The notes below the pieces were generated by a model. The model saw nothing but the letters and a program-made list of their open reading frames with translations, made no database searches and was not told the origin of the DNA. From Haemonchus contortus (lineage: Eukaryota > Nematoda > Chromadorea > Rhabditida > Trichostrongylidae), in assembly GCA_000469685.2 (NCBI GenBank), contig LS997566.1, forward strand, positions 19,855,545 to 19,919,544: a stretch of DNA of 64,000 bases. Reading direction: 5' to 3'. The translations under genes and the position numbers were made by a program. Below are positions 22,970-34,558 of this stretch, one piece after another. Each line of letters begins with the position of its first letter. Position 1 is the first letter of the stretch.

Positions 22970-24206
22970 TTACTCAGATCTATTCAATGGTCATACAAAA
23001 GACAAAATTTGAAACTTCCCTGAATTGATGTGTTTGGCACGGCCACAAAATCCAAAGTGAATACTATTGCAAAAATGGAAGCATTCTTGCGCAAGTTCAT
23101 TTAAAACGCGTGTTTTGCAATGGGTACGGTACACACAGCAGATGAAGCCAAAGGATGAGGTGTTGGGAAAAGAAGGCTTTCTAAAGACTCAATGATGCTA
23201 GATCCCAATGAAACAAACTGAGAAGCCCTATTGAAGCGTCAACGCAAAATGGTGATTGAAGGCTAATGAAGCGGTCTGACAATCGGTCAATCTCGTTAGC
23301 GCCTTCCACAGTCGATCTGAACGTTCCGGTGGCGTAATGACAAGCTGTTGCGTAGTAGTGGAATGGGATTGTTAGAAAACCAGTTTGCTTTTCGTCAGTA
23401 GCTTGCTTTTCTCACATACTGTACGAGGGGATATATTGTTTTCCAAATCTCTATCTCTTTTCCATAAACTTCCTTCCTTACTGGTCTGAATGCACTCCTC
23501 GCACCACTTATTAACTAAATCCCAATCTTTCTAGAAGTTTCATTCTCTTCATTTCGTCAACTTTCTATCACATTCTCCCTTGGCCATCTATAAATCAACC
23601 ACCCAGTTCAAGATGTTCGGAAGTTCCCTAACAAAATACAGAGAGATAGAAACATGTCCTTAACCACCTGATCCGGACTATGGTCATCTTGAGGAATCCT
23701 CGGAAGTCACGAGACTGCGAATTCGGAACATATTTTCCTAAACTGTCTCACACTAAAAGGAGTAACTATCCCATTATGCATTTAGGGATAGGAAGAACCT
23801 GAAAGTGTCGCAGTTTTCAGTTGTCCTCCTCTGAGAATGTCCGGAACTGCTTGTCCTACAGAATAAAGAAAAAAAGGAATCTGAATCTGTTATATAATTC
23901 ATTGGATTGTGGTCAAAAAAAAGGTGAGAGATCTGTAATGTAATCCGTTAGGATAAGGTCGAAAAAGGGTGAGAGAAAACCCAGAAGAACATTGAGCGGA
24001 GAACGCGCCTTTCTACTGTAGAAGGAAGAAACTGTGAAGAGAATTAAAGAGGTCGCTGTGAGCTTCATGATGTTTTGAGCATTCAATTCCGCTCTGCGAT
24101 CTGGAGTTGCTCCTGTGCTATTATTATAGCAAGGGTTACTTGAAATTTCTGGTTTCGATCCACATTTACCAAACCGGATTGAGCGTCAATACAACGGGTG
24201 AATGTG

Positions 24207-24264
24207 GGAGCACTTTGCTTTTTCGTAGGAGGCGAATTCAATATCCTACAAAGAAGCAAAGTGT
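24207..24264. repeat. Small inverted repeat
   Basis: AGCACTTTGCTTTTTCGTAGGA is mirrored, with three mismatches, by TCCTACAAAGAAGCAAAGTG TT across a 13-bp loop. Possibly the core of a small MITE; no further ends are seen. Confidence 0.55.
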
Positions 24265-24914
24265 TCTTGCTGGGAGAACAGCACAGGAGCAAAGTTCTTG
24301 TCGCATTTTGGAGCTAGGCTCAGGAAATGCCCAAAATAACTTCCCGATTAACGGATACTCAGAAAGAATCGGGCACAAAACTGATTCATAGCTTCATGAA
24401 AGGAGTGTCAAGGTCATCGCTGCAATACAGAATGAAAAATGGGGCTGACGACATTACAAGTCAATCTCAATCGTCTCCTAGTCAAGCTGGATATTGACAG
24501 AAACCAGTTGTTATCATTTATCTCCTAAAAACCAGACTGACAAAGGCTAGCATGATGGTCAACGAGATCGCTAGGTTCCACCAACATGGCAGAAACAAAC
24601 AAAGAGCGAAGCATTGACAAGATATGTATATCTGGAGTAAGCCCCTTTGTCGAAGGAACCTTATTTTATAGAAGAGATCGCAAAACAAGTTGGCTACAAC
24701 TGAAAAAAGTGGTGTGAATATGCGAGTTCGGTACCTTCGTTTACTTAGTATTAAGACAGTCAAGCACATCATTTCTTGAAATAGACACGCAATCAGAAAC
24801 TGCCTTATTTCTTACTCTAGGCAGTTTTTTTTTCACTGTAGAGGAGACTGCTCTTTTAGCCCATCTATTTCTGATGCTGATATTGACTGAGCGACTAACC
24901 ACATTGTACTTGTG

Positions 24915-25045
24915 AGTGCTGATAAGCTATGGCATATGAGCCATTGAAAAGACGTGGGCAAGCGGGTCTGGACAGTTTAAGGGTTAAGAGCACGATCCCT
25001 AAAGCACAAGTACCGGTTCGGAACCCATCCGAGGCCAGAATTTCA
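24915..25045 (+). repeat. tRNA-derived SINE-like repeat, copy 1
   Basis: Shares the order of blocks with 52325-52465 read on the opposite strand: GCTATGGCATATGAGCCATT, GGGTCT, GTTAAGAGCACG, AAAGCACAAGTAC and GGTTCGGAACCC. The AGCACG...AAAGCACAA...GGTTCG layout resembles a tRNA-like head with a B box. It lies just downstream (in transcription order) of the TTF2-like gene. Confidence 0.5.
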
Positions 25046-25282
25046 ACCAAAACTCGCCAAATTTGGGAGGTCAACAACAGTGTCAACACGTGGAATCCTT
25101 TTCCTATGAGTCGAAGGAGATTAGATCACAGTTCATTGGAGCGTTGAAAAAAAAAACATTTGTTGGTGAAAAGAACGCTGGCTGAAGGGCTAGCGATGGA
25201 CTACAGGGAATGTTTATCGAAAGACAAGATGAACATGAAAAATGCTGGTTATAGCCCTAAAAACAATCCTACTATACGCGAT

Positions 25283-25336
25283 AAATGTGTGTGCGTGTGT
25301 GTGCGTACGTGTGTGCGTCGGTATGTGTCGGTGTGA
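25283..25336. repeat. (TG)n-rich low-complexity tract
   Basis: Alternating TGTGTG/TGCGTG purine-pyrimidine run of about 50 bp. The open frames crossing it on both strands are products of the low complexity. Confidence 0.8.
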
Positions 25337-25715
25337 AGACTCCAACACATTTTGCGATAGAATGGTCCAAGGGCTCCATATTATTAAGACAAGACAGGGA
25401 GCACCTCGTAGAAACGAAGAGATAAGACCATTTCTTGTAAACATCAACAAAAACTTAAAATAAAGCTAAACATTTACAGATAGTCTGCACAAGATAAATT
25501 ATCGGTAAGGTTACACGGAAATAAGAAATTGTGAATATAGAATGTGAAGTGGATTCACAGGTCTGTCTAACTATTACGTTAACAATGAAAACAAGCTAAT
25601 CGCAAAATTCCTGCTAAATTCCCTAAAGCAACTTACAAAGCTTTCAATTAAAAAAACAAACTTGCGTGAGGATGACACAATAGACCAGTCAGAAAGTATA
25701 AAATGGCGAAGACTC

Positions 25716-28700
25716 CTATTTCTTTGCATCCAGATCGAACAGGAATTTGAGATCTGCCATTGTGAGGTTCATATTCTTTTTTGAAACCGCCCTGTGAGTA
25801 GCAATTACTTATAAAACAAAATCAACGGGGTCCAGCTCATCAAAGGGTGAACAAAAACTGAAACCAACCCTTTCAGCACATTATTTGCTAACTCCATTTT
25901 CTTCATCTGCAATTGCAAAACTCGCTCTTCGATAGATCCTTTCATTATTATTCTGAAATGGGATTCGTCATGTTAGAAAGGAGCAAAAAGTTAACAGGTA
26001 TAGAATGTGTAGACCGCGCCCTGTCCACAATCCTTAGTAAGTTGAGAGAAAAAATGCTCTTGACGGTCTATCACTCTCACAGCCAACTATGTGACCTAAT
26101 TGCCCTTCCACAAGAAGAATATTAGCTCTTATTACTCTGTTCTTTTTCGCCACAATCTACTTCATATCGTTTTTCCCATACTGCACACACTTTGAGGAAA
26201 AACTGAAAGTGGGTTAGACCATTGTCCTCTATCGATTCTGTCAGTACCCCTTACAACGAACAACCATCACCTATTCTGTTTTCCGGCCTTTTCACAACAG
26301 CGAATTTGTCCTGAAAACCGGCTCTAACCGATTCTTTGACTTAAACATCATGGATTCCTACAACGAGCGCCGAGTAATTTTTATTACTATGGAGATATGT
26401 TGCAAATTATAGTGGCACCTATAAAGGGCCTGCATAAGATAAAACAATCCTGCCATATATCAATTCGAAGTTGGCACATTCGCTCTGAGCTGGATAGCAT
26501 CTCAGAGCCTTTGCCAACAGTCACAGACAAGATTACAATGCTTCTCTAACCTATCACGTCTATTACCTGCCGCCTTGTTGATCACCAATTCCCTCAAGCG
26601 GGCATTAGTAACATATCCATTCCTCTCCGTCATGAGCAAGAGAGGCCTTGTGAGCCATCCCCCTCGGAGTATTCCTTCCCTTCGGAGTTTTTTGAAACAA
26701 TCTGACCATCTCCAACTTCTCTCTTGCTTTAACCTCGGCATAGATGTTTCTGGTTAAAATATTTTTGTGCCGTGCGAGGTTTCGCGTACCAGTGAGAAGA
26801 GGTTTGGCGGTACTTCGTCAAACAGTCTCCAACTTCTCTCTTGCTTTAACCTGGCACAAGTATTTTAACCAGAAAAATCTGATCATCTCCATGGCGGCTT
26901 CCTGAGTTCGTTCTGACGTCCAGAGTGATCTAGTCATCAACCGCCCCGGTTCAACAACTATCACGTTATCGCACATCGATCCGGCCCACCTGGCATTCGA
27001 TTTGTTGGCGCAAGCAACGGCGTCGTTGATGGAACTCGGAACTTTGAGCTTTCCTCTGTTTTCGCAAGTATGGGGAGGAAAATGCCGCGCATCGTCCGTT
27101 GTAAAGCGCGTTGAGTGACCTCGACAGCATGTTCATCATGCTTTTGTAGAGTCCAAGCCTGCGAGGAGTACGTGAAAGCGGGAAGGACCGCAGTGTGGAA
27201 GTTTTTTTAGTCATTTTTGTCTTCACCACTCTTTATTCATGAACGCTCCCCACGCCATGGGTATCCTTCGCCGCTTAGCTCCAGAGCTAAAACGTCCATC
27301 ACGTTGACCTCGCGACTTAGATACATGTAACTGACGTCTGCATCCAAGAGCCAATAGCTGCCTTCAGGGGTAGATTCTCTTATAATCTTTCAGAAGCACA
27401 GGTATGGTATCGACCTCAACTTTCCAAAAATAAGATTTTATTGTATCATGCACTGCATAGCTTCACTTGGCTTCAATGGTCCCAGAAAAAAGTGGAAAAC
27501 TGGAGGTTGGTGGAAACAGACGGTAGTCAGATTTGGGATGGCTGCTAATACCGTCCAGATCTCACAGCTTTGCTGGCTTTCCACGATTCCCAGTCCGATA
27601 GCTTTTGCGTGAAGAGCCTAGGTGACGACAATCGGTTGAAGGGGTCCTACAGGTTCCAATCCAATCCCCTCTGTACCGTACGACGTACAACGCTTCGTTG
27701 ACGTGATTACATGTTGAACTTCAAAAGAGAGAGCTGAAGTAACGATATATCCATTTCAAATAAAGGTGGGCAGGTAGACGTTGGAGAGGTCAGAGGACAA
27801 AGAAGAGGTCGTACCGAGGTCAAGTCACTTTCGTACGAATCGACATTAATGGCCAAAAGCATGTTGACGAAGACACCTACGCGTCTGCATTAAATGCAAC
27901 AAATTTCCTACAAATACAAACAAAACTTCGCGCAACGGGTGATGTCTTCCCTTTTCCGCCGGCCCCATGAGTTGTACGTAATCTTCCTTGCTTGCATCAT
28001 CAGATCCTTGATACTGATAAAAATTTCTGGGCATTGAAAGTACTGATCCATTTTCTCTTAGGAAATCCGATATGGTTTTGAGATTTTGGCAGCCAGCCCC
28101 AAGCAGTGCTACACGAAGCTGCCGTATTGAAGTTCCCTAAGGTTAAGGCCAAAAGATCCATTTTTATCACTGTTCTCAGCATACGGTTATTTAAACGCAG
28201 CTCATCAGGCTCTGACGTGGAAGATGGGTAAACTCCTGGTAGCTAGCCAGTAATGAAAGGGTCTCAAATCGTCTCCTGGATTATTTCCTCACCGCATGAA
28301 TCCAAGCTTTTGACTGATGGATATGCTTGAAGCCCAAATTGGGAACGAAGAGAAGAAGCTGAGTATCCACTGTCCACTTCGAGGCTATCATTCGTGTTCA
28401 TCGTGATTCTGTTCAGGAAAAACGCCCAAAGAGGTTAACAAAAATAGTTACTCCGTAAAGGTGATGCTATCAATCTGGTGGGATGTACGTGCGCTAGTAC
28501 ATTGGTATTTCTAGACAAGGGAGGTGCCGACACTACAGATCACATTCAACAGCTAAAGAATCTGAATCATGTGGGCGATCAGCAGCTAGGAATTGCTCAA
28601 AAGCCAGGATCCGCAACGACAACCACAAACCGCAAGTTTCAAGAAAAGTGGAGAAGAGCTCGTGCAGCACGATTAAACGCACTGCCTCTCTCCCCCCACC

Positions 28701-31700
28701 TCCCCTCTTATAAAGCAGACATCGCTTCTATCGACTATTGTCTACTCTTCGATGTAACTCGCTACCTGGTCAAAAAAAAAATCAAGAAACACTGTCAGAA
28801 TTGAAATGCCGCACTCTGCCTCGCATCCGGGTGCATTTCGCCAGACCTCCCACGACACAGAACAAACAAACCCCTAAGAACCAGAGGAGATTAGAATGGA
28901 GATCATCTACGTGTTAGTGTCAAGAGATCAATATCCACAAAGCGGCATCAGATCATGGGGAATATCACCTAATTTTTATACACCAAACGTTCTCCTGGCT
29001 ATTTACCGTCGTATTACATCCTTATACCATGGACTCCGGACTCATCTATCCGTTCACAGCCAAGTGAGAGGGAAGACTTTTTGCTCACGAAGGATTTCAA
29101 CGAAAATACCTTCGGCAGTTAACCTATTTTGCAGACTTTCATAGAAACATAACTTTCTACTGCTAGGAACTATTGACGTATTATGAAGTGGATAGTTCAT
29201 TGGAATGCTCACAGATACGCACTCCAATGAACTATCCACTTCATAATACTTCAGTAGCTAAATGAAGGTTTTCCGAATTTAAAACTTAAGCAAAATCCAT
29301 ACGACAGCTCACTAGATGTGAAGCGCGTGCGTCTAATTGTTTGTTTGTTTGTTCAATTGTACAGAAATTCGACATTACCTTAGGAAGCACCTGAGTAACT
29401 AGTCGGGTCAAATTTGGAATAGGTTGGAGATAGGGCAAGACTAAAAGAACACATTTGAGCTCAGCGAAGCTCCTCCTTCAAGGGTGGGACTTGCACAGGA
29501 TTGTGTGATGACATGGGCAACACTTCTTAAATAGGTTTCTACCGGCCCAGAGGCCGATAAAAAATAAGCAAAGTGGAGGGACAGGTCAACAAATAAAGTG
29601 AGGGAGAGCCACCGGTGGTGGGCGGAGTGCTCTTGCAGTGGGTGGTACTTTCCCCCACAGGTTCACAACTCCATTCAAAGGGGCATGGAGGCTAGAAAAA
29701 AAAGGGAAAAAAATAATAGGAGTGAGCAGGGCCTTACGGTGCTGGACATGCGTGCAGAGCAAAGCTTCGCCCACGATAGGGTGGGGGGCGTGCGTTAAGG
29801 CGTTAGGTTCTTTTTGAGAAAGCTCATAAATCTATTCCAAAACTTTCTACAATGTGAAAAGTAAGTGGTTAGAGGCTATAGAAGGAATGCGGCCAAAACT
29901 CTTAAGCAAGCGGGGTTTGCACTAAAGGTGGAGGTGGACGGGGTCAAGATCGAATATTCTACTATGTATATAGCGCGCTAAGCGTGTCTGTCGGTTTGTC
30001 TGTGCCTGTGTGGAGTGTGTATGTTTGACCGAAAATTCACAACTTCGGTTCCCATGTAGAGTTCAAATTGGTAGAAGTGCAGGCAGCAGGGTGGGAACAC
30101 TAATGGTGGATGGCAGGACCGGACTGCGCGCACAATAGGCTGGGTTTGTGCGAAAAACTTTGAAATGGACCTAGAGCGTCCAAATTTGGTAGCAGTACAA
30201 GCGGCAGGATGGGGACACTTATGGTGGGTGGCGGTGTTTATGCAAAAAAAAATTGAAGCTCAGACCTAGAGCGCTCATATTCGATAGAAATACAGGCGGC
30301 ACGATAGGAGCACCTATGTCGGGCGGCAAGACTAAACTCCGCTCACAGGCGGCGAGGCGTGGGCAAAATATGTCAATTTAGACTTGTAACGAAATTTCGA
30401 AACCACGGTTGAATGAGTCAGAGATAAATCGAGTTACACGAACACACAGAACCTAAGGAGGTTTGTTCATGGCGGACGGGGCGCGCACGAAGTGTGTTGG
30501 GTGTGTGTTTTCGGCCGGGAATGAATAACTCCTGTGCCCATCTACCGAAGCCGCCAAATTTGAAAAAGGTGCGGGCGGGGAGGCCATTTTAACACGACGA
30601 GGTGAGCCCGGTGTCAGCCGGGCGATCCGAATGGTCTACATATAAAGCGGTAACTTTGTGGGTCGGTTTGTGCGTCCTTCTAAAAGTCGCGTAGGCACGA
30701 TGAAGAGTGTGAATGTCACGTGAGCGCGATGAGGAAACAGTTATGAAATGGAAAATCAACCAATACTGTTTATATTGATCCTCTAACAAGTCGTGGATAA
30801 GCGGTGCACGCGTTAGCGTGCATAGCCCAACTGGTCAATTATATTTCAGAGGATGGATAGAACTAGGTGCAACTACTTACACTAGACTTCCACAATAAAA
30901 AGTAGTAGATCTGTTCTACAATAAACGTCATTTAAGGTACAGTTTCGCATAAGAACGTGCACACTTACTTATGCAAGTGCACTTCTCTCGTCTGACCCAT
31001 GCGATGAATGCGATCACGCGCTTGTAGCTCCAGGGCTGGATTCCAGTGAAGGTCCATAAGAATAAGATGATTCCCTGCAATATCACTCGATTGTTTCCTC
31101 TATTTTATTCGCTCCTTACAATCGATCACTGCATTTGTGTACCATCTGAACTAATTTAAGTGATTAAGCAAAACCCACCTCCTGTCAGATTCAATCCTAC
31201 TCCTCCAGCTGTGATAGAAATCAGCATTACAACTATTCCATCAGCATCCTCATTAAAACTATTTACACGATTCTGCCTGAAGCAAACGAAGCACGAAATA
31301 TTCATGAGTAGACTCGTACAAAAAAAAGAGTATACCTTTCGATGGGAAGGGTTTCGCCACAAATCGTTGAGCAGTAAGCCTGTGGGAATTGTTTGTTGAT
31401 ATGGTCCTCAAGGATCTTCAAAAAAGAGGTCCACTGGGACACAATAACACTGAAATGTATCCATCTCCATTAAACTACTAACATGTTGCCATGAAGAAAT
31501 CGTAGCATAATTAACATAAAAATTTGCAGCAACTACAAGAGCGAGACTCGTTTTGTATTTGCTGCAAATTTTCTCCTGCTCTCTCCTGCTTCTCTAGCTG
31601 AAGTAGGTCTTCTGAGAATCCCATCCCAATTCGGACATCTTGGTGCAGGAAAACAGGAATCATGGATTTCGCCCGGAAAAATTCACACCCAATACACTTA

Positions 31701-32482
31701 AATTCCCTACTTATTCCAACTTGGCTATATAAATCTACTAAGATTTCCTCATTTCACACAACACGCCTAAGCGACACCATAGTGCCATGCGGCCGCCCGC
31801 TCTCCTGCCGAAATCGAACACTCAACGCTTCAGATCCAATGAAGCAGGAGTTATGAAGTTACGGTCGGACACAAGACGACACACACACCCTCAGCGCGTT
31901 ACATATATATATATATACAGGGGTGCCCAAAAAAAAAGAGACACTTTCACTGCTCGGCTTGTACCACCAATGTAATCAAACTTTTTTGAATTCTGACTGA
32001 ATATTACCCCCCGCAAAATCAAAAACACATTGTACTCGATCACGTAATTCTTCAATGGCCTTCTGCACGGACGAAATCGAAAGTTTTGCCACGCAAATTT
32101 GATGTCGTTTGAGGTCGGCGAGATCGGCTCGTCTCCCACGACGTCGCAGACCATTGTGGAGTTGTTGGGTGTAGGAAGTCAGCGGTCTTCCAGGTCCTAA
32201 GCGACGATGCTCAGGAATCTGTCCGTGAGCGACTCGATTGAGAAAGTTGGGTATTTGCTTGTTGTGGACCGACATCCCATAAGTCGTCTTGAGCGCGTCC
32301 GCAATGGCAAACGGCTCCGTATTTTGATGCCGATATAGGAACCACACGAGTTCCTGCTTCCTTTCATCAAGCAACATTCTTAGTACAATTTACTCAATCA
32401 CATTCTTCTGCTGCTTCAATCGATGCGACGTATTCCTCCCTGGTTTAGGCCCCATGCATGGTGTCTCTTTTTTTTTGGGCAC

Positions 32483-32531
<49 letters not shown>

Positions 32532-34558
32532 GTCGTGTAGAAAGTTCTTGCGTTTCTACGCCTCAAATGCACATATCTCGGCTTAAACAAAACTTCATCA
32601 ATCGAAATAACAACCATCACTATCGACATACTCCTGCCAACGAGAAACAAGTTTGTTTATCTCATTTGCGTGGAAGTCCGGAGATCTAGAGGCGATGAAA
32701 TCGTCGAACGCCTCGGCAGCATCATGTTGGGTTTTGAGGCATTTCCCCTTGAGAATCTTCGAGATTTTCAAAGGAATGATAGTCTGTGGGAGCAAGGTCT
32801 TGGGAATATGGCGGAAGCGGGAGAGTTCCACAGCCTAGCTCCATCAATTTTCTCCGGGTAGGTTGTGCGGCGTAGGGCTGAGCGTTGTCGTGGGAAAGAA
32901 TTGACCCCATCCTAGTCACCAGTGTCGGGCTTATGAGCTAGTGTTTTCGATGCATTTCGTCGAGTTCTTGACAGTACTTTTCGGCTGTCACGGTTTCACC
33001 CGGATCCATGAAGCTGTAGTGGGTAAGCCCGGCTGCAGACCACCAAACCAGCACCATGTCTTTTTTGGCTCGGGAAAATGTCGTCGGGCTTGATCCTCTT
33101 CCAGCCACCCGCCTGATCGTCGCCGGTTGTCGTACAAAATCCATTTGTCATCACACGTCACAATACGGTCTAGAAATGGATCGTTCCTGTTACGCAGAAG
33201 CAAGGCGGAGGCGAGCTCGAGCGGGGGTCTTTCTGGTGCTGAGTCAACTCATGCGGCACTCACTTACCAAGCTTCTTCGAATTCCGAATCTCCTGCATGT
33301 GGGTGCTAACCATCCTGCTGGAAACAACCAATCTCGAGCCATCTTTAAGCGTTGTGTGTGAATTCTCTTCCACTAATTCCACTAAAGTTCTCAATTGTTT
33401 GTTGCAATAGCCGTCCACTACGCTCATCATATTCCAGGCTCTCATCGCCGGTACGAATTTTTTTTAAACCACCGCTGTGCTGTACGTTGATTCGTCTTAC
33501 CTAGACCAAAGCCATCGTTGATATCCCGGGCCGTTTGCGTCTGAATTCTGCCCAATTTGAATTGGAAAAGAAAAAAACGTGCGGATCTGTCGTTTGTCCA
33601 TGCTGATTTCCACCTTCTAAAAAACCTAGGAATCACTCCAGGACAAAACCAATTATACATCTGGATAGACCAAAAAATGCGATTTAGAACGGTACAGAAC
33701 TTGCAAACAATCCGATAGCAAATAACACCGTGGCGAGCATTTGAAAATTGGGCGTCAAAAAACGCAAGAACTATCTTCACAACCTAATAATAGGGCACTC
33801 CATACCAGTCATCGTCATTTTATTTGAGATCCAACAAAATCACGTAAGCTACTGAGAGAGGGCGAAGCAGACAAGAATCACACGCAACAAAATATAAACT
33901 CTTGATTAAAAAACGTGTATCAACTTCAAAAAAAAATAAAATAAAATTACCATTTTTCACCATCTTCGAGGATACGCCTAAGAAGTTCCAGAGCGAGCTT
34001 GATCTTGAATAACACAGTCTTCCATCAATTCACATACATGTAGCTCACCAGATTGGCAAAACATGACCTACCTTAGCACTGACATATTTCTTTTCAAAAA
34101 TATCGGTAATGTTTTCCACTTCATTTGAGCCTATGTATTTGTCTATGGTAAGATTAACTAAATTTTCTTGTTCTTCAGCATTTAGTGGATTCTCGAAACC
34201 TATTGATTGAAAAGCCTCCATATGTACAGCCTAAAATAACTGGATAAGTAAGTCGAACAAATCCATACACATGAATAGTCTGACATTTTTAGTTAAGAAG
34301 AAATGGATACACGCTTGACGAAGACGCAGCAAAATTACCAACATACAACCCATTTTTCCGAATTTAGAATTCGGATTTGAGTTGGCAGCAGAACCTGAAA
34401 TAGTCAAAAATACAATAGCACGAGAAATTTCAATACAAAAAAACCGCTCACCAAGGAATACATTTTTGCTTGTTAACGTCGCATCACGCTTCTTTGTCAC
34501 ACGAGCACCGAATCTCTCGTCTGCCTCTTCTTCGGATATCATTTCCCTTACTCTCGCC
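25716..34558 (-). CDS. TTF2: TTF2-like gene, exons 22-30 (second lobe and C terminus)
   Basis: Exon 22 (34452-34558) reads [15 protein letters not shown], and exon 23 reads [18 protein letters not shown], the family's LLRLRQ block. Exons 24 and 25 form a variable insert. Exon 26 carries [17 protein letters not shown], exon 27 [20 protein letters not shown], and exon 28 [33 protein letters not shown]. Exon 29 (25869-25952) reads [20 protein letters not shown], and exon 30 ends [16 protein letters not shown] then TAG at 25716-25718, which is the expected family C terminus. Exon 29 is 4.9 kb from exon 28, with repeats between. The donor of exon 23 (AAT|GTCAGA) is the weakest splice call. Confidence 0.87.

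Noticed and set aside
25214..25450. ORFs crossing the TG tract on both strands
   Set aside because: Low-complexity (TG)n produces open frames on both strands.
26700..26880. Duplicate of TCTCCAACTTCTCTCTTGCT with following TTAACCT
   Set aside because: Only about 27 bp is shared between two places 100 bp apart. Noted as a short direct repeat without further structure.
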